This document shows positions 27,174 through 40,287 of a stretch of 64,000 nt of DNA, piece by piece. The position numbers were made by a program, and so were the translations under genes. The stretch lies in contig NZ_JAKMTB010000002.1 in NCBI RefSeq assembly GCF_025772985.1, positions 62,001 to 126,000 of the forward strand. Direction: 5' to 3'. The notes beneath the pieces were generated by a model, which did not search any database, was not told the origin of the DNA, and saw only the letters and a list, made by a program, of their open reading frames with translations. Source of the stretch: Campylobacter sp. CNRCH_2014_0184h. Its GTDB lineage: Bacteria > Campylobacterota > Campylobacteria > Campylobacterales > Campylobacteraceae. Each line of letters begins with the position of its first letter. Within the stretch, counting starts at the first letter, position 1.

Positions 27174-28274
27174 ATGAAAAAACTAGCAATTTTTATTTAT
27201 TCTTTAGGAAGCGGTGGTGCTGAAAGGGTTGTATCTACGCTATTACCTGTATTAAATTTAAAATATGAAGTACATTTGATTTTAATGAATGATAAAATAT
27301 CCTATGATATTCCTGAAGTTAATATCCACTACCTTGAAAAATCAAATCCAAGCGAAAGTAATTTAGCTAAATTTTTAAAACTACCCTTGCTAGCTATGAA
27401 ATACAAAAAGCTTTGTGAAGATTTAAAAATCAATTTACAATTTGTATTATTAAATAGACCTAATTATATTGCGTTAATGGCAAAATCTCTAGGACTTAAA
27501 TCAACCCTTATTATCAATGAATGCACCACTCCAAGTGTGATTTATAAACATAATAATCTAAATTCTTTTATCAATAAATTTCTTATTAAAAAACTTTACA
27601 ATAAAGCAGATTTAATCTTAGCAAATTCTATAGGAAACAAAGAAGATTTAATACAAAATTTCAACATAGAAGCTAAAAAATGCGATATTTTATACAATGC
27701 CATAGACTTAGAAAGCATTATAGAAAAATCTAAAGAAGAAATAGACTTTAAAAATCCTTTTATATTAAGCGTTGGTAGACTTGATCATGGTAAAAATCAT
27801 GCTATGCTTATAAGAGCTTATGCAAAAGTTAAAACTGATTTAAAATTAGTCATTTTAGGCGAGGGTATTTTAAAAGATGAGCTTTTAGCTTTAATAGAAA
27901 CTTTAAATTTAAAAGACAAGGTCTTTTTACTAGGTTTTGATAAAAATCCTTATAAATACATGAGCAAATGTGACTTTTTTGCTTTTGCCTCAAGTTTTGA
28001 AGGCTTTTCCAATGTTTTAATCGAATGTCTAGCTTGTAATACTGCCGTGCTTTGCACTGATCATAAAAGTGGCGCAAGGGAGTTATTTTTAGATGATGAG
28101 TTTGGACTTTTAGTAAAAGTAGATGATGAAAAAGCCATGCAAGAAGGCTTAGAAAAAATGTGCAATGATGAAGCATTAAAAGCTTCATATAGACAAAAGG
28201 CTTTTTTGCGTGCAAAAGAATTTGATAAAATTAGCATAGCAAAGCAATTATTTGAATTTTTCAACAAGGCATAA
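27174..28274 (+). CDS. pglJ: GalNAc transferase PglJ
   Basis: A GT4 enzyme of 366 aa that adds the second GalNAc (alpha-1,4) to the lipid-linked glycan. It begins [21 protein letters not shown], close to C. jejuni Pgl[20 protein letters not shown] and [22 protein letters not shown]-type residues mark the sugar-nucleotide site. In C. jejuni a GT2 gene, pglI, lies between pglH and pglJ; here pglJ starts one base after the pglH stop. PglB begins one base after pglJ ends. Confidence 0.93.
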   Translation: MKKLAIFIYSLGSGGAERVVSTLLPVLNLKYEVHLILMNDKISYDIPEVNIHYLEKSNPSESNLAKFLKLPLLAMKYKKLCEDLKINLQFVLLNRPNYIALMAKSLGLKSTLIINECTTPSVIYKHNNLNSFINKFLIKKLYNKADLILANSIGNKEDLIQNFNIEAKKCDILYNAIDLESIIEKSKEEIDFKNPFILSVGRLDHGKNHAMLIRAYAKVKTDLKLVILGEGILKDELLALIETLNLKDKVFLLGFDKNPYKYMSKCDFFAFASSFEGFSNVLIECLACNTAVLCTDHKSGARELFLDDEFGLLVKVDDEKAMQEGLEKMCNDEALKASYRQKAFLRAKEFDKISIAKQLFEFFNKA

Positions 28275-28275
28275 A

Positions 28276-30414
28276 ATGAAACTGCAACAAAATTTCACTG
28301 ATAATAATTCTATAAAATATACCTGTATTTTAATCCTTATAGCCTTTGCTTTTAGTGTTTTGTGTAGATTATACTGGGTAGCTTGGGCAAGTGAGTTTTA
28401 TGAGTTTTTCTTTAACGATCAACTTATGATTACTACTAATGATGGCTATGCTTTTGCAGAAGGCGCAAGAGATATGATAGCAGGTTTTCATCAACCTAAT
28501 GACTTATCTTATTTTGGAAGCTCACTTTCTACTTTGACTTACTGGCTTTATAGTATTTTGCCTTTTAGCTTTGAAAGTATTATTTTATATATGAGTACTT
28601 TTTTTGCTTCTTTGATTGTTGTGCCTATTATATTAATCGCAAGAGAATATAAACTCACTACCTATGGCTTTATAGCAGCCTTACTTGGAAGCATTGCAAA
28701 TAGTTATTACAACCGCACTATGAGTGGGTATTATGATACTGATATGCTAGTATTAGTTTTACCAATGCTTATTTTACTTACTTTTATAAGATTAACTATC
28801 AATAAAGACATTTTCACCCTACTTTTAAGTCCAATTTTCATCATGATTTATTTGTGGTGGTATCCGTCAAGTTATTCTTTAAATTTTGCTATGATAGGAC
28901 TTTTTGGACTTTATATTTTAGTATTTCATAGAAAAGAAAAGATTTTTTATCTAGCTATTGCTTTGATGATCATAGCTTTAAGTATGCTAGCATGGCAATA
29001 TAAACTTGCTTTGATTGTATTATTATTTGCTATTTTTGCTTTTAAAGAAGAAAAAATTAATTTTTATATGATTTGGGCTTTGATTTTTATTAGCATTTTG
29101 ATTTTACATTTAAGTGGTGGCTTAGATCCTGTTTTATATCAAATTAAATTTTATGTTTTTAAAGCTTCTGATGTGCAAAATTTAAAAGATGCTGCCTTTG
29201 TGTATTTTAATGTCAATGAAACCATTATGGAAGTAAATACTATCGATCCTGAAGTGTTTATGCAAAGGATTAGCTCTAGTGTTTTAGTATTTATCCTTTC
29301 TTTTATAGGTTTTATCTTGCTTTGCAAAGATCATAAAAGCATGCTTTTAGCTCTACCTATGCTTGCACTAGGTTTTATGGCTTTAAGAGCTGGACTTAGA
29401 TTTACTATTTATGCAGTTCCTGTGATGGCTTTGGGTTTTGGGTATTTTTTATATGCATTTTTTAATTTTTTAGAAAAAAAACAAATCAAACTGAGTCTAA
29501 GAAATAAAAATATCTTACTCATACTCATTACATTTTTTAGTATAAGCCCTGCTTTGATGCATATTTATTATTATAAATCCTCTACTGTTTTTACTTCCTA
29601 TGAAGCTAGTATTTTAAATGATTTAAAAAATAAAGCTCAAAGAGAAGATTATGTCGTTGCTTGGTGGGATTATGGTTATCCAATACGCTATTATAGCGAT
29701 GTAAAAACCTTAATCGATGGTGGAAAACACCTAGGAAAAGATAATTTTTTCTCATCTTTTGTCTTAAGCAAAGAGCAAATTCCAGCAGCTAACATGGCAA
29801 GACTTAGCGTAGAATACACTGAAAAATCTTTCAAAGAAAACTATCCTGATGTTTTAAAAGCTATGGTTAAAGATTATAACCAAACAAGTGCTAAAGATTT
29901 TTTAGAAAGTTTAAATGATAAAAATTTTAAATTTGATACCAATAAAACTAGAGATGTATATATTTATATGCCTTATAGAATGTTGCGTATCATGCCTGTG
30001 GTGGCACAATTTGCAAATACAAATCCTGACAATGGAGAGCAAGAAAAAAGTTTATTTTTCTCCCAAGCTAATGCTATAGCTCAAGATAAAACTACAGGTT
30101 CTGTTATGCTTGATAATGGAGTAGAAATTATTAATGATTTTAGAGCCTTAAAAGTAGAAGGTGCAAGCATATCTTTAAAAGCTTTTGTGGATATAGAATC
30201 CATCACTAATGGCAAATTTTATTACAATGAAATTGATTCAAAAGCTCAAATTTATTTGCTCTTTTTAAGAGAATATAAAAGCTTTGTGATTTTAGATGAA
30301 AGTCTTTATAATAGTGCTTATATACAAATGTTTTTATTAAATCAATATGATCAAGATTTATTTGAGCAAGTCACTAATGATGCAAGAGCAAAAATTTATA
30401 GGCTAAAAAGATGA
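28276..30414 (+). CDS. pglB: Oligosaccharyltransferase PglB
   Basis: The enzyme that transfers the glycan en bloc to Asn in D/E-x-N-x-S/T sequons in the periplasm. With the ATG at 28276 it is 712 aa, the length of the crystallised C. lari enzyme, and begins [12 protein letters not shown]56 (TTNDGYA), R147 and D154 (GYYDTD) are in place, and the WWDYG motif lies at about 463-467. The periplasmic domain shows [11 protein letters not shown], the MI motif that reads the +2 Ser/Thr. About 13 TM helices occupy residues 15-430. An in-frame start 8 codons upstream lies inside pglJ and is rejected. Confidence 0.97.
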   Translation: MKLQQNFTDNNSIKYTCILILIAFAFSVLCRLYWVAWASEFYEFFFNDQLMITTNDGYAFAEGARDMIAGFHQPNDLSYFGSSLSTLTYWLYSILPFSFESIILYMSTFFASLIVVPIILIAREYKLTTYGFIAALLGSIANSYYNRTMSGYYDTDMLVLVLPMLILLTFIRLTINKDIFTLLLSPIFIMIYLWWYPSSYSLNFAMIGLFGLYILVFHRKEKIFYLAIALMIIALSMLAWQYKLALIVLLFAIFAFKEEKINFYMIWALIFISILILHLSGGLDPVLYQIKFYVFKASDVQNLKDAAFVYFNVNETIMEVNTIDPEVFMQRISSSVLVFILSFIGFILLCKDHKSMLLALPMLALGFMALRAGLRFTIYAVPVMALGFGYFLYAFFNFLEKKQIKLSLRNKNILLILITFFSISPALMHIYYYKSSTVFTSYEASILNDLKNKAQREDYVVAWWDYGYPIRYYSDVKTLIDGGKHLGKDNFFSSFVLSKEQIPAANMARLSVEYTEKSFKENYPDVLKAMVKDYNQTSAKDFLESLNDKNFKFDTNKTRDVYIYMPYRMLRIMPVVAQFANTNPDNGEQEKSLFFSQANAIAQDKTTGSVMLDNGVEIINDFRALKVEGASISLKAFVDIESITNGKFYYNEIDSKAQIYLLFLREYKSFVILDESLYNSAYIQMFLLNQYDQDLFEQVTNDARAKIYRLKR

Positions 30415-31538
30415 AAATAGGAATTTTAACCCATAGCGCAATGAGTGTGTATTATTTTCGTCTTGCACTCATTAGGGCTTTAGAAAAAAATGATCATGAA
30501 GTTATAATCATCACTCCAAAAGATGATTTTGCTATTAAATTACAAGAATTAGGCTATAAGGTTTGTTTTTATGATTTAGCTAGATCAAGCGTTAATCCTT
30601 TAGTCGTTTTTAAAAATCTACTTAGTTTAAAAAATACACTCAAAAGTTTAAATTTAGATCTTTTACAAACAAGTGCTCACAAAAGCAATACAACAGGTAT
30701 CATAGCAGCTAAAATGGCAGGCATTAAATACACTTTTGGTTTGGTTGAAGGCTTAGGAAGTTTTTATATAGATGATGATTTTAAAAGCAAATTAGTAAGA
30801 ATGAGTATTAATTTACTTTATAAAATTTCTTTTAAACTTGCTAATGGTTTTATTTTTGTCAATGAAAGCAATGCTTTATTTATGAAAAATTTAGGCTTAA
30901 AAGAAGAAAAAATCAAAATCATCAAATCCGTAGGGCTAAATTTAAAACAATTTTTACCTTTAAAAATTAGCACAGAAGAAAAACAAGCTTTTTTAAAAGA
31001 ACACAATATGCCCAATAAGCCTATCGTTTTAATGATTTCAAGAGCGCTTTGGCATAAAGGTATTAAAGAATTTTATGAAGCAAGTCAAATTTTAAAAGAT
31101 AAGGCAAATTTTGTTTTGGTAGGTGGAAGGGATGATAATAAATCTTGTGCACCATTAGAATTTTTAAACTCAAATGATGTTTTTTATCTTGGCGCAAGAA
31201 GTGATATTGCACATTTATTAAATTTATGCGATATTTTTGTTTTACCAAGCTATAAAGAAGGCTATCCAAGAACGGTTTTAGAAGCACAAGCTTGTAAAAA
31301 AGCATGCGTGGTAAGTGATGCTGAGGGTTGCATTGAGGCAGTGGATAATGCCATAGATGGTTTAATTTGTAAATGCAAAGATAGTAAAGATTTAGCCGAA
31401 AAAATCGCAGTTTTATTAGAAGATGAAAAACTAAAAAATACTTTAGCACAAAATGCTTTTCTTAGAGCACAAAATTATGATGAAAATATCATAGCTTTGA
31501 AATATCTTGACTTTTATAGGGGTTTTATAAATGTATAA
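30411..31538 (+). CDS. pglA: GalNAc transferase PglA
   Basis: A GT4 enzyme of 375 aa that adds the first alpha-1,3-GalNAc to Und-PP-diNAcBac. The N-terminus [19 protein letters not shown] and [19 protein letters not shown] match C. jejuni PglA in position. The nucleotide site has [20 protein letters not shown]. It overlaps pglB by four bases and pglC by eight, so translation is probably coupled. Confidence 0.94.
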   Translation: MKIGILTHSAMSVYYFRLALIRALEKNDHEVIIITPKDDFAIKLQELGYKVCFYDLARSSVNPLVVFKNLLSLKNTLKSLNLDLLQTSAHKSNTTGIIAAKMAGIKYTFGLVEGLGSFYIDDDFKSKLVRMSINLLYKISFKLANGFIFVNESNALFMKNLGLKEEKIKIIKSVGLNLKQFLPLKISTEEKQAFLKEHNMPNKPIVLMISRALWHKGIKEFYEASQILKDKANFVLVGGRDDNKSCAPLEFLNSNDVFYLGARSDIAHLLNLCDIFVLPSYKEGYPRTVLEAQACKKACVVSDAEGCIEAVDNAIDGLICKCKDSKDLAEKIAVLLEDEKLKNTLAQNAFLRAQNYDENIIALKYLDFYRGFINV

Positions 31539-32119
31539 AAATGGTTTAAAACGTGTTTTTGACTTTTTTTTGGCTTTGATTTTATTGATTATTTTTTTAC
31601 CCTTTATAGTGCTTATAGGTATTGTTTTAAAAATCGTTCAAGGAAGTGTGCTTTTTAAACAAGCAAGACCAGGATTAAATGAAAAAATTTTTTATATTTA
31701 TAAATTTAAAACCATGAGTGATGAAACCAATGAAAATGGAGAATTACTTCCTGATGAATTACGCCTAAAGCCTTTTGGTAAGCTAGTTAGAAGCTTGAGC
31801 TTAGATGAATTACCACAGCTTTTTAATGTATTAAAAGGCGATATGAGCTTCATAGGCCCAAGACCTTTACTTGTAGAATACTTGCCTTTATACAATCAAG
31901 AACAAAAAAAACGCCACGATGTAAGACCAGGCATTACAGGTTGGGCGCAAATCAATGGACGCAATGCTATTTCTTGGGAGCAAAAATTTAAATATGATGT
32001 AGAATATGTACAAAATTGCTCTTTTTTATTTGATCTTAAAATCTTTTTTATGACCATTATTAAAGTTTTAAAAAGAAGTGGGGTTAATAAAGAAGGAGTA
32101 GCTACAACGGATAAATTCA

Positions 32120-32133
<14 letters not shown>
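31531..32133 (+). CDS. pglC: Phosphoglycosyltransferase PglC
   Basis: A monotopic phosphoglycosyl transferase of 200 aa that moves phospho-diNAcBac from UDP to undecaprenyl phosphate, the first membrane step. A re-entrant helix occupies about 8-35. The catalytic Asp-Glu pair of the superfamily is in [19 protein letters not shown] near 90. [15 protein letters not shown] and [18 protein letters not shown] are conserved motifs. It overlaps pglD by 14 bases. Confidence 0.95.
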
Positions 32134-33873
<1,740 letters not shown>

Positions 33874-33874
33874 G

Positions 33875-35638
33875 ATGGATTATAAAAGCAAACGCTTAGG
33901 ATTTTTTTTAGGCGCTGATATTTTACTTTTTGTTATAAGTATTTATTTGTCTTTTTCTTTACGCTTTAGTGCAGACATCCCGAGTGAATTTTATGAAGGT
34001 ATGTTTAAAAGTGCTGTGATTTTAATTTTGCTTAAAATCATTTTTCTAGCTTTTTTTAGAATTTATCAGGTTGCTTGGAGATTTTTTTCACTTAATGAAG
34101 CGCGTAAATTAGTCATCGCTTTAGCTTTAGCTGAACTTGTATTTTTAGCAATTTATTATTTTTATGATGATTTTTTTAATCCTTTTCCAAGAAGCGTTAT
34201 AGGAATAGACTTCGTTTTATCTTGTATGTTAATTGGAAGTTTGCGTATAAGCAAAAGAATGATAGTTGATTTTAGAAAGCCAAAATATAATGAAGAACAT
34301 CCTTGTATAGTAGTTGGTGCTACTTCAAAGGCTTTGCATTTATTAAAAGGAGCTAAAGAAGGGAGCTTAGGACTTTTTCCTGTAGCTGTGGTAGATGAGC
34401 GTAAAAATTTAATAGGTACTTATTGTGATAAATTTATAGTTGAAGAAAAAGAAGCAATTAGAAAATATACCGCTGAAGGTATTCATACTGCTATTATTGC
34501 TTTAAAACTTGAGCAAGAAGAACTTAAAAAGCTTTTTGATGAGCTTATTGCTTATGGGATTAATGATATAAAACTTTTTTCTTTTACGCAAAATGAAGCA
34601 AGAGATATAAGCATTGAAGATTTATTAGCGCGTAAGCCAAAAGATTTAGATAATGCTTGTGTGATTGATTTTATCAAAGATAAAATAGTTTTAGTTAGTG
34701 GAGCTGGTGGAACTATAGGAAGTGAGCTTTGTAAACAATGTATTAAATTTGGTGCAAAACACTTAATCATGCTTGATCATAGCGAGTATAATTTATATAA
34801 AATCAATGAAGAATTAAGCTTACATAAAGAAAAAATCGAGCCTATTATGATGAGTATATTAGACAAAGAAGCTTTAGAAAAACTTTTACAAGAAAAAAAC
34901 ATAGATTTGATTTTACACGCAGCAGCCTACAAGCACGTGCCTTTGTGTGAGCAAAATCCACATTCAGCTATTTTAAATAATATCATAGGTACTAAAAATT
35001 TAATCGATCTTGCAAAAACTTACAAGGTTGCTAAATTTGTTATGATAAGCACTGATAAAGCTGTAAGACCAACTAATATCATGGGTTGTACAAAAAGAAT
35101 TTGTGAGCTTTATGCGCTAAGTTCAAGTTGTGAAAATTTTGAAGTAGCTTGTGTGCGTTTTGGTAATGTTTTAGGCTCAAGTGGAAGTGTCATACCTAAA
35201 TTTAAAGCTCAAATTGCAGCTAATGAACCACTTACTCTTACTCATCCTGATATAGTGCGTTATTTTATGCTTGTGGATGAAGCTGTGCAACTTGTTTTAC
35301 AAGCTGCTGCTATTGCTAAAGGTGGAGAATTATTTGTACTTGATATGGGTGAACCTGTTAAAATCATGGATTTAGCTAAAAAAATGCTTTTACTTTCTAA
35401 TAAAAAGTTAGAAATTAAAATCACTGGACTAAGAAAAGGTGAAAAACTTTACGAAGAGCTTTTAATCCATGAAGATGATTTGAAAACTCAATATGAAAGT
35501 ATATTTGTTACCACTAGTGAAATTAAAGATTTAAAAATTTTAAATCAAGAAATAGAAAGATTACTCCAAAGCACAGATCCTGCAAAAGTTTTAAAGGAAA
35601 TTGTGCCTGAGTTTAATCACAATAAAAATGGAGAGTGA
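33875..35638 (+). CDS. pglF: UDP-GlcNAc 4,6-dehydratase PglF
   Basis: A membrane-bound dehydratase of 587 aa that starts bacillosamine synthesis from UDP-GlcNAc. Four TM helices occupy about 10-130. A first Rossmann-like domain follows, then the SDR catalytic domain from about 265. This has the NAD motif [25 protein letters not shown] and [15 protein letters not shown]. The SDR tyrosine is replaced by methionine in the [15 protein letters not shown] pattern, as usual for this family. It ends the pgl cluster; pglG, its C. jejuni neighbour, is absent. Confidence 0.95.
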   Translation: MDYKSKRLGFFLGADILLFVISIYLSFSLRFSADIPSEFYEGMFKSAVILILLKIIFLAFFRIYQVAWRFFSLNEARKLVIALALAELVFLAIYYFYDDFFNPFPRSVIGIDFVLSCMLIGSLRISKRMIVDFRKPKYNEEHPCIVVGATSKALHLLKGAKEGSLGLFPVAVVDERKNLIGTYCDKFIVEEKEAIRKYTAEGIHTAIIALKLEQEELKKLFDELIAYGINDIKLFSFTQNEARDISIEDLLARKPKDLDNACVIDFIKDKIVLVSGAGGTIGSELCKQCIKFGAKHLIMLDHSEYNLYKINEELSLHKEKIEPIMMSILDKEALEKLLQEKNIDLILHAAAYKHVPLCEQNPHSAILNNIIGTKNLIDLAKTYKVAKFVMISTDKAVRPTNIMGCTKRICELYALSSSCENFEVACVRFGNVLGSSGSVIPKFKAQIAANEPLTLTHPDIVRYFMLVDEAVQLVLQAAAIAKGGELFVLDMGEPVKIMDLAKKMLLLSNKKLEIKITGLRKGEKLYEELLIHEDDLKTQYESIFVTTSEIKDLKILNQEIERLLQSTDPAKVLKEIVPEFNHNKNGE

Positions 35639-35665
35639 TTAAATTCTAATTTTATTTTTAAATGG

Positions 35666-35671
35666 TATAAT
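35666..35671 (+). promoter_or_regulatory. -10 box upstream of cheY
   Basis: A perfect TATAAT lies 80 bases before the cheY GTG start, within the only sizeable gap between pglF and cheY. It would free cheY from the pgl operon transcript. Confidence 0.55.
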
Positions 35672-35751
35672 ATAAACTTTTAATTGATTAATAAAAATAA
35701 AAACGATACAATTACACTTTTATGTAATTACATCAAGACAAAGGAAAAAAA

Positions 35752-36129
35752 GTGAAGTTATTAGTAGTTGATGATAGTTCTACCATGAGAAGAATAATCA
35801 AAAACACTCTTGTAAGATTAGGCCACAAAGATGTTTTAGAAGCTGAACATGGAGTTGAAGCTTGGGATTTGCTTTCACAAAATGATGACATAAAAATTTT
35901 AATTACTGACTGGAATATGCCTGAAATGAATGGCTTAGAATTAGTAAAAAAAGTAAGAGCGGAAGAAAAATATGCTGATATGCCTATTATCATGGTAACT
36001 ACAGAAGGTGGTAAGGCAGAAGTTATCACAGCTTTAAAAGCAGGTGTAAATAACTATATTGTAAAACCTTTTACACCTCAAGTATTAAAAGAAAAACTTG
36101 AAGATGTTTTAGGAACAAACGAAGGCTGA
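35752..36129 (+). CDS. cheY: Chemotaxis response regulator CheY
   Basis: A single-domain receiver of 125 aa that, when phosphorylated by CheA, binds the flagellar switch. The acidic pair D7/D8, phospho-acceptor D53 (ILITDWNMP), T83/T84 and the KPF lysine near 105 are all present. It starts with GTG, preceded by AAGGAAAA. The -10 box at 35666 suggests its own promoter. prmA follows after 12 bases. Confidence 0.96.
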   Translation: MKLLVVDDSSTMRRIIKNTLVRLGHKDVLEAEHGVEAWDLLSQNDDIKILITDWNMPEMNGLELVKKVRAEEKYADMPIIMVTTEGGKAEVITALKAGVNNYIVKPFTPQVLKEKLEDVLGTNEG

Positions 36130-36141
36130 TTATAAGTTTTT

Positions 36142-36978
36142 ATGCAAACACATTATTACGAACTTTTTTTTCAAACAGATAAGGAATATTTAGATTTATT
36201 CCTTGATCTTGTTTTTTCTCTAGATATAGATGCCATAGAAGAAAAGGATGATGGCGTTTATATACGATCAGAAGAAGATATAAAACTCATTCAAATAGCC
36301 TTGCAAAGCTTTCATCAAAAATTATGTGAAAAATTTAACACTAAGATTTATTTTCATTCTACTTTAGAAAAAAAAGAAAATAAAAACTGGATAGAAGAGT
36401 ATAAAAAAGGCGTACAAGCTTTAACCATTGACAATATCCACATTCATACCACTTGGCAAGAAGCTATACAAGATAAAATCAATATTATTATAGACCCTGC
36501 CCTAGCTTTTGGCTCAGGACATCATGAAAGCACTTACACTTGTATAGAATTTTTACAAAAATACACAGATGATTCTAAATTTTGCTTAGATGTAGGCTGT
36601 GGAAGTGGGATTTTAAGTATCATCATGGCAAAGCTTGGAGCTAAAGTGCAAGCTTGTGATACAGACGAGCTAGCCGTAGTTGCAAGCAAGGAAAATGTAA
36701 AATTAAATCAAGTTAGCTTTGATGATATTTGGGTAGGTTCTATTAATAAAAGCTTACATAAATATGATATAGTTGTGGCAAATATCATTGCTGATATTTT
36801 AATCATACTAGAAAAAGATCTTAAAGAAAAAACCAAAGAAGGTGGAATTTTAATCTTATCTGGTATTTTAAACAAATATGAAGAAAGAATTAAAGATAAA
36901 TTCAAAGATTTGACTTTGTTAGAATGTAAACACAAAGGAGAGTGGTTGAGTTTAGCTTACAAAAAGGAAACAAAATAA
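36142..36978 (+). CDS. prmA: Ribosomal protein L11 methyltransferase
   Basis: A SAM-dependent methyltransferase of 278 aa that trimethylates ribosomal protein L11. An N-terminal substrate-recognition domain of about 90 residues is followed by FGSGHHESTYTC, LDVGCGSGILSIIMAKLGA (SAM motif I) and VVANIIADILI (motif IV-like). No clear ribosome site is seen, so translation may be coupled to cheY. Its stop overlaps the ftsH start as TAATG. Confidence 0.93.
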   Translation: MQTHYYELFFQTDKEYLDLFLDLVFSLDIDAIEEKDDGVYIRSEEDIKLIQIALQSFHQKLCEKFNTKIYFHSTLEKKENKNWIEEYKKGVQALTIDNIHIHTTWQEAIQDKINIIIDPALAFGSGHHESTYTCIEFLQKYTDDSKFCLDVGCGSGILSIIMAKLGAKVQACDTDELAVVASKENVKLNQVSFDDIWVGSINKSLHKYDIVVANIIADILIILEKDLKEKTKEGGILILSGILNKYEERIKDKFKDLTLLECKHKGEWLSLAYKKETK

Positions 36979-38900
36979 TGAATAAAAAACCAAATGAACC
37001 AAAAGATAATCCAAACAATAATAGCTTTTTCAATAAAAACCCTATTTTTATTTTCGCTATTTTTGCCATTGTGATGATTCTTTTATTTAAAGGATTTTCA
37101 GATGATGGTAGCATGGGTATTATGGGCGGAGAAAATACCAAAAAAGTTACTTATTCTGAATTAAAAACTTTAATTGAAAACAATCAAATTGCCCAAGTTA
37201 ACATAGGTCAAACTACCATAAAAGCAGTATCTAAAGCAGGAAATATGGCATATATTACCAAAAAAGTTCCAAATGATGCTACTTTTGTGCCTTTGCTTGA
37301 TTCAAAAGGCGTTTCTTATGGAGCTTTTAACGAGAGTAATTGGTTTATAGATATCTTACTTTCTTGGGTTTTACCGGTATTTATTTTCTTTGGTATATGG
37401 ATGTTTTTAGCTTCTCGTATGCAAAAAAATATGGGCGGATCCATACTTGGTATAGGAAGCTCTAAAAAGCTTGTAAATTCAGAAAAACCAAAAGTTAAAT
37501 TCAATGATGTTGCAGGTGTTGAGGAAGCAAAAGAAGAAGTTAAAGAAATAGTTGATTTTCTAAAATATCCTGAAAGATATATCAATCTTGGCGCAAAAAT
37601 TCCAAAAGGACTTTTGCTTGTAGGCCCTCCAGGTACAGGTAAAACTTTGCTCGCAAAAGCAGTGGCAGGCGAAGCTGATGTACCATTTTTTAGCGTCTCA
37701 GGTTCATCTTTCATAGAAATGTTTGTAGGTGTTGGAGCTAGTAGGGTTAGAGATTTATTTGAAAATGCTAAAAAAGAAGCTCCAGCTATTGTATTTATAG
37801 ATGAAATTGATGCTATAGGCAAATCACGTGCAGCAAGTGGCATGATGGGTGGAAACGATGAAAGAGAGCAAACTTTAAATCAACTTCTAGCAGAAATGGA
37901 TGGCTTTGGTACTGAAAGCTCGCCAGTAATCGTATTAGCAGCGACAAACCGTCCTGAAGTGCTTGATGCAGCATTACTTAGACCAGGACGTTTTGATAGA
38001 CAAGTTTTAGTAGATAAGCCTGATTTTAAAGGCAGATGTGATATTTTAAAAGTTCATATGAAAGATGTTAAAATTTCACCTGAAGTAAAAGTAGAAGATA
38101 TCGCAAGATTAACAGCAGGTCTTGCGGGTGCTGATTTAGCAAATATCATTAACGAAGCAGCTTTGCTTGCAGGTAGGGATTCTAAAAAACATGTAGAACA
38201 AAAAGACTTAGTTGAAGCAGTAGAAAGAGCTATAGCAGGACTTGAGAAAAAATCACGTAGAATTAATGATAAAGAGAAAAAAATCGTAACTTATCATGAA
38301 TGTGGCCATGCTTTAATCGCTGAAACCACAAAAGGTGCTAAAAAAGTAAGTAAAGTTTCTGTTATACCGCGTGGTTTAGCAGCTTTAGGATATACACTCA
38401 ATACTCCTGAAGAAAATAAATTTTTAATGCAAAAACATGAACTTTTGGCTGAAGTTGATGTGCTTTTAGGTGGGCGTGCAGCTGAAGAAATTTTCATTAA
38501 AGAAATTTCAACTGGTGCAAGCAATGACCTTGAGCGTGCAACTGATATCATAAAAGCTATGATTTCTATGTATGGTATGAGTGAAATTGCAGGTTTAATG
38601 GTGCTTGAAAAACAAAGAAATACTTTCTTAAGTGGCGGACAAACCATCAAAGATTATTCTGATAAAATGGCTCAAGATTTAGATGAGTATGTGAAGAAAA
38701 CCTTAGATGAACGCTATGCGGGTGTAAAAGAAATTTTAAAAACTTATAGCGGTGCTATAGAAGTAATGGTACAAGCACTTTATGAAGAAGAAACTATTGA
38801 TGGTGCTAAAGTAAGAGAGATTATTAAAAACTATGAAGAAGAAAACAATCTTCCAACGCGCTTAGAAGAAAAAGAGCAAGAAGTTACTAAGGATAACTAA
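36978..38900 (+). CDS. ftsH: ATP-dependent zinc metalloprotease FtsH
   Basis: A membrane-anchored AAA+ protease of 640 aa that degrades misfolded membrane proteins and regulators. Two TM helices flank a periplasmic domain of about 80 residues. The AAA module holds Walker A GPPGTGKT, Walker [12 protein letters not shown] and the pore loop [13 protein letters not shown]. The protease has HECGH near 430. I choose the ATG at 36978 overlapping the prmA stop; the longer frame beginning at 36942 lies in prmA. Confidence 0.97.
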   Translation: MNKKPNEPKDNPNNNSFFNKNPIFIFAIFAIVMILLFKGFSDDGSMGIMGGENTKKVTYSELKTLIENNQIAQVNIGQTTIKAVSKAGNMAYITKKVPNDATFVPLLDSKGVSYGAFNESNWFIDILLSWVLPVFIFFGIWMFLASRMQKNMGGSILGIGSSKKLVNSEKPKVKFNDVAGVEEAKEEVKEIVDFLKYPERYINLGAKIPKGLLLVGPPGTGKTLLAKAVAGEADVPFFSVSGSSFIEMFVGVGASRVRDLFENAKKEAPAIVFIDEIDAIGKSRAASGMMGGNDEREQTLNQLLAEMDGFGTESSPVIVLAATNRPEVLDAALLRPGRFDRQVLVDKPDFKGRCDILKVHMKDVKISPEVKVEDIARLTAGLAGADLANIINEAALLAGRDSKKHVEQKDLVEAVERAIAGLEKKSRRINDKEKKIVTYHECGHALIAETTKGAKKVSKVSVIPRGLAALGYTLNTPEENKFLMQKHELLAEVDVLLGGRAAEEIFIKEISTGASNDLERATDIIKAMISMYGMSEIAGLMVLEKQRNTFLSGGQTIKDYSDKMAQDLDEYVKKTLDERYAGVKEILKTYSGAIEVMVQALYEEETIDGAKVREIIKNYEEENNLPTRLEEKEQEVTKDN

Positions 38901-39517
38901 TGAAAACAAATTTTATTGCAAAGGCTGGCTGGAATTTACTTATAATTCTAGCTATAGTTTTTGCAATAGCTCAATTTATATGGGGATTTTCTTGGCTTTT
39001 ATGGTGTATTTTTATACTTTTTGCTTGCCTTTTTAGAGCTAGTAAAATCGATTATATAGCAGATCCAAATACTATCATAGCTCCCATAGAAGGAAAAATA
39101 AAATGCATTAAAACAAGCTCATATAAAGAGCTTGGCGAATGCATAGAAGTGCAAATTATAAATAATATCGTTCATCAAGGCAGCATCATAGCTCCACTTA
39201 ATATGGATATAGAAGAAACTAGACCAAGACACGGACTTTTTTTATGTCCATTTATGAAAAATACAAATTTAATGGGCGAAAGAATGCTATTTTTAGCACG
39301 CTCTAAAGGCAAACAATTGGCATTACGCGTTATTTTTGGCGCCTTAAATAGAAAAGTTCATATTGATGATTTTGGTCATCATTTAAACCATGGACAAAAT
39401 ATAGGTTTTATGTTTGATGGCAGTGTGAGTTTATTGCTTCCAAAAGATACTAGAATTTGCGTAAATGAAAACGATAAAGTACGCATTGGTGCATTGATAG
39501 GGTATTTAAATCCATGA
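38900..39517 (+). CDS. psd: Phosphatidylserine decarboxylase, short form
   Basis: A membrane-associated, self-cleaving decarboxylase of 205 aa that converts phosphatidylserine to phosphatidylethanolamine. Two N-terminal hydrophobic segments are followed by a beta-rich domain with QGSIIAPLNM-type residues. The processing site is a Gly-Ser, most likely GFMFDGSVSLLLP near 172, where the serine becomes the pyruvoyl group. It overlaps ftsH by one base and pssA by four, so both phospholipid genes are coupled. Confidence 0.86.
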   Translation: MKTNFIAKAGWNLLIILAIVFAIAQFIWGFSWLLWCIFILFACLFRASKIDYIADPNTIIAPIEGKIKCIKTSSYKELGECIEVQIINNIVHQGSIIAPLNMDIEETRPRHGLFLCPFMKNTNLMGERMLFLARSKGKQLALRVIFGALNRKVHIDDFGHHLNHGQNIGFMFDGSVSLLLPKDTRICVNENDKVRIGALIGYLNP

Positions 39518-40224
39518 ATTTTAAACTAATTTATATTTTACCTAATCTTTTTACAGCTGCTTCCATATTTTTAGGCATTATTTCAGTGATTGCTTCTATT
39601 AATCAAAATTTTGATAAAGCATTAATTTATATCATTTTATCATTAATTTGTGATGGCTTGGATGGACGCGTTGCAAGAGCTACTAATTCTACTTCTAAAT
39701 TTGGAGTTGAGTTTGACTCACTAGCAGATTTAATAGCCTTTGGTGTTGCACCTGCTATGCTTTTTTATATGAGTATAGGTTATGAATATGATCGTTTTGG
39801 TTCCTTAATAGCTGGTTTATTTGTAGTTTTTGGCGCTATACGCTTAGCAAGATTTAATGTCACCACAGGTACTTATGAACCTTCAGTTTTTATAGGACTT
39901 CCTATACCAACAGCTGCAGTTGTAAGTGCTTTATGGGTAAGTGCTTATTTATATTATGATTTTTTACGTGATTTTTCTTTGATGATAGTATGTATTCAAA
40001 TGCTTTTAGCTTTTTTAATGGTAAGCAATATAAGATATCCAAGTTTTAAAAAAATTGATTTAAAACGGGCAAATGTTTTAAAAGTATTAATCCTTTTAGT
40101 AATCTTATTTTCCATGCTTTATTTGTATTTTTTAGAAAGTGCGTTAATCGTCGCAAGCTTATATGTACTTTATGGAATCATTCGAAGCTTTTTTACTCTA
40201 GCTCGTAAATTTAAAAAAGATTAA
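39514..40224 (+). CDS. pssA: CDP-diacylglycerol-serine O-phosphatidyltransferase
   Basis: An integral membrane enzyme of 236 aa that makes phosphatidylserine from CDP-diacylglycerol and serine. The CDP-alcohol phosphatidyltransferase motif is CDGLDGRVARATNSTSKFGV, then EFDSLADLIAFG, which gives the D-D-G-x2-A-R-x8-G-x3-D-x3-D pattern. About seven TM helices fit the family. Together with psd it provides the two steps to phosphatidylethanolamine. Confidence 0.95.
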   Translation: MNFKLIYILPNLFTAASIFLGIISVIASINQNFDKALIYIILSLICDGLDGRVARATNSTSKFGVEFDSLADLIAFGVAPAMLFYMSIGYEYDRFGSLIAGLFVVFGAIRLARFNVTTGTYEPSVFIGLPIPTAAVVSALWVSAYLYYDFLRDFSLMIVCIQMLLAFLMVSNIRYPSFKKIDLKRANVLKVLILLVILFSMLYLYFLESALIVASLYVLYGIIRSFFTLARKFKKD

Positions 40225-40287
40225 AATTTTATTTTCACTTCACTTTTTAATAATATACTTTTCATTATTTTTCAAAAAGGAGTAAAA

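Noticed and set aside
28252-28275. Longer start for PglB, eight codons upstream
   Set aside because: It lies inside pglJ, and the 712-aa form begins exactly as the known C. lari protein.
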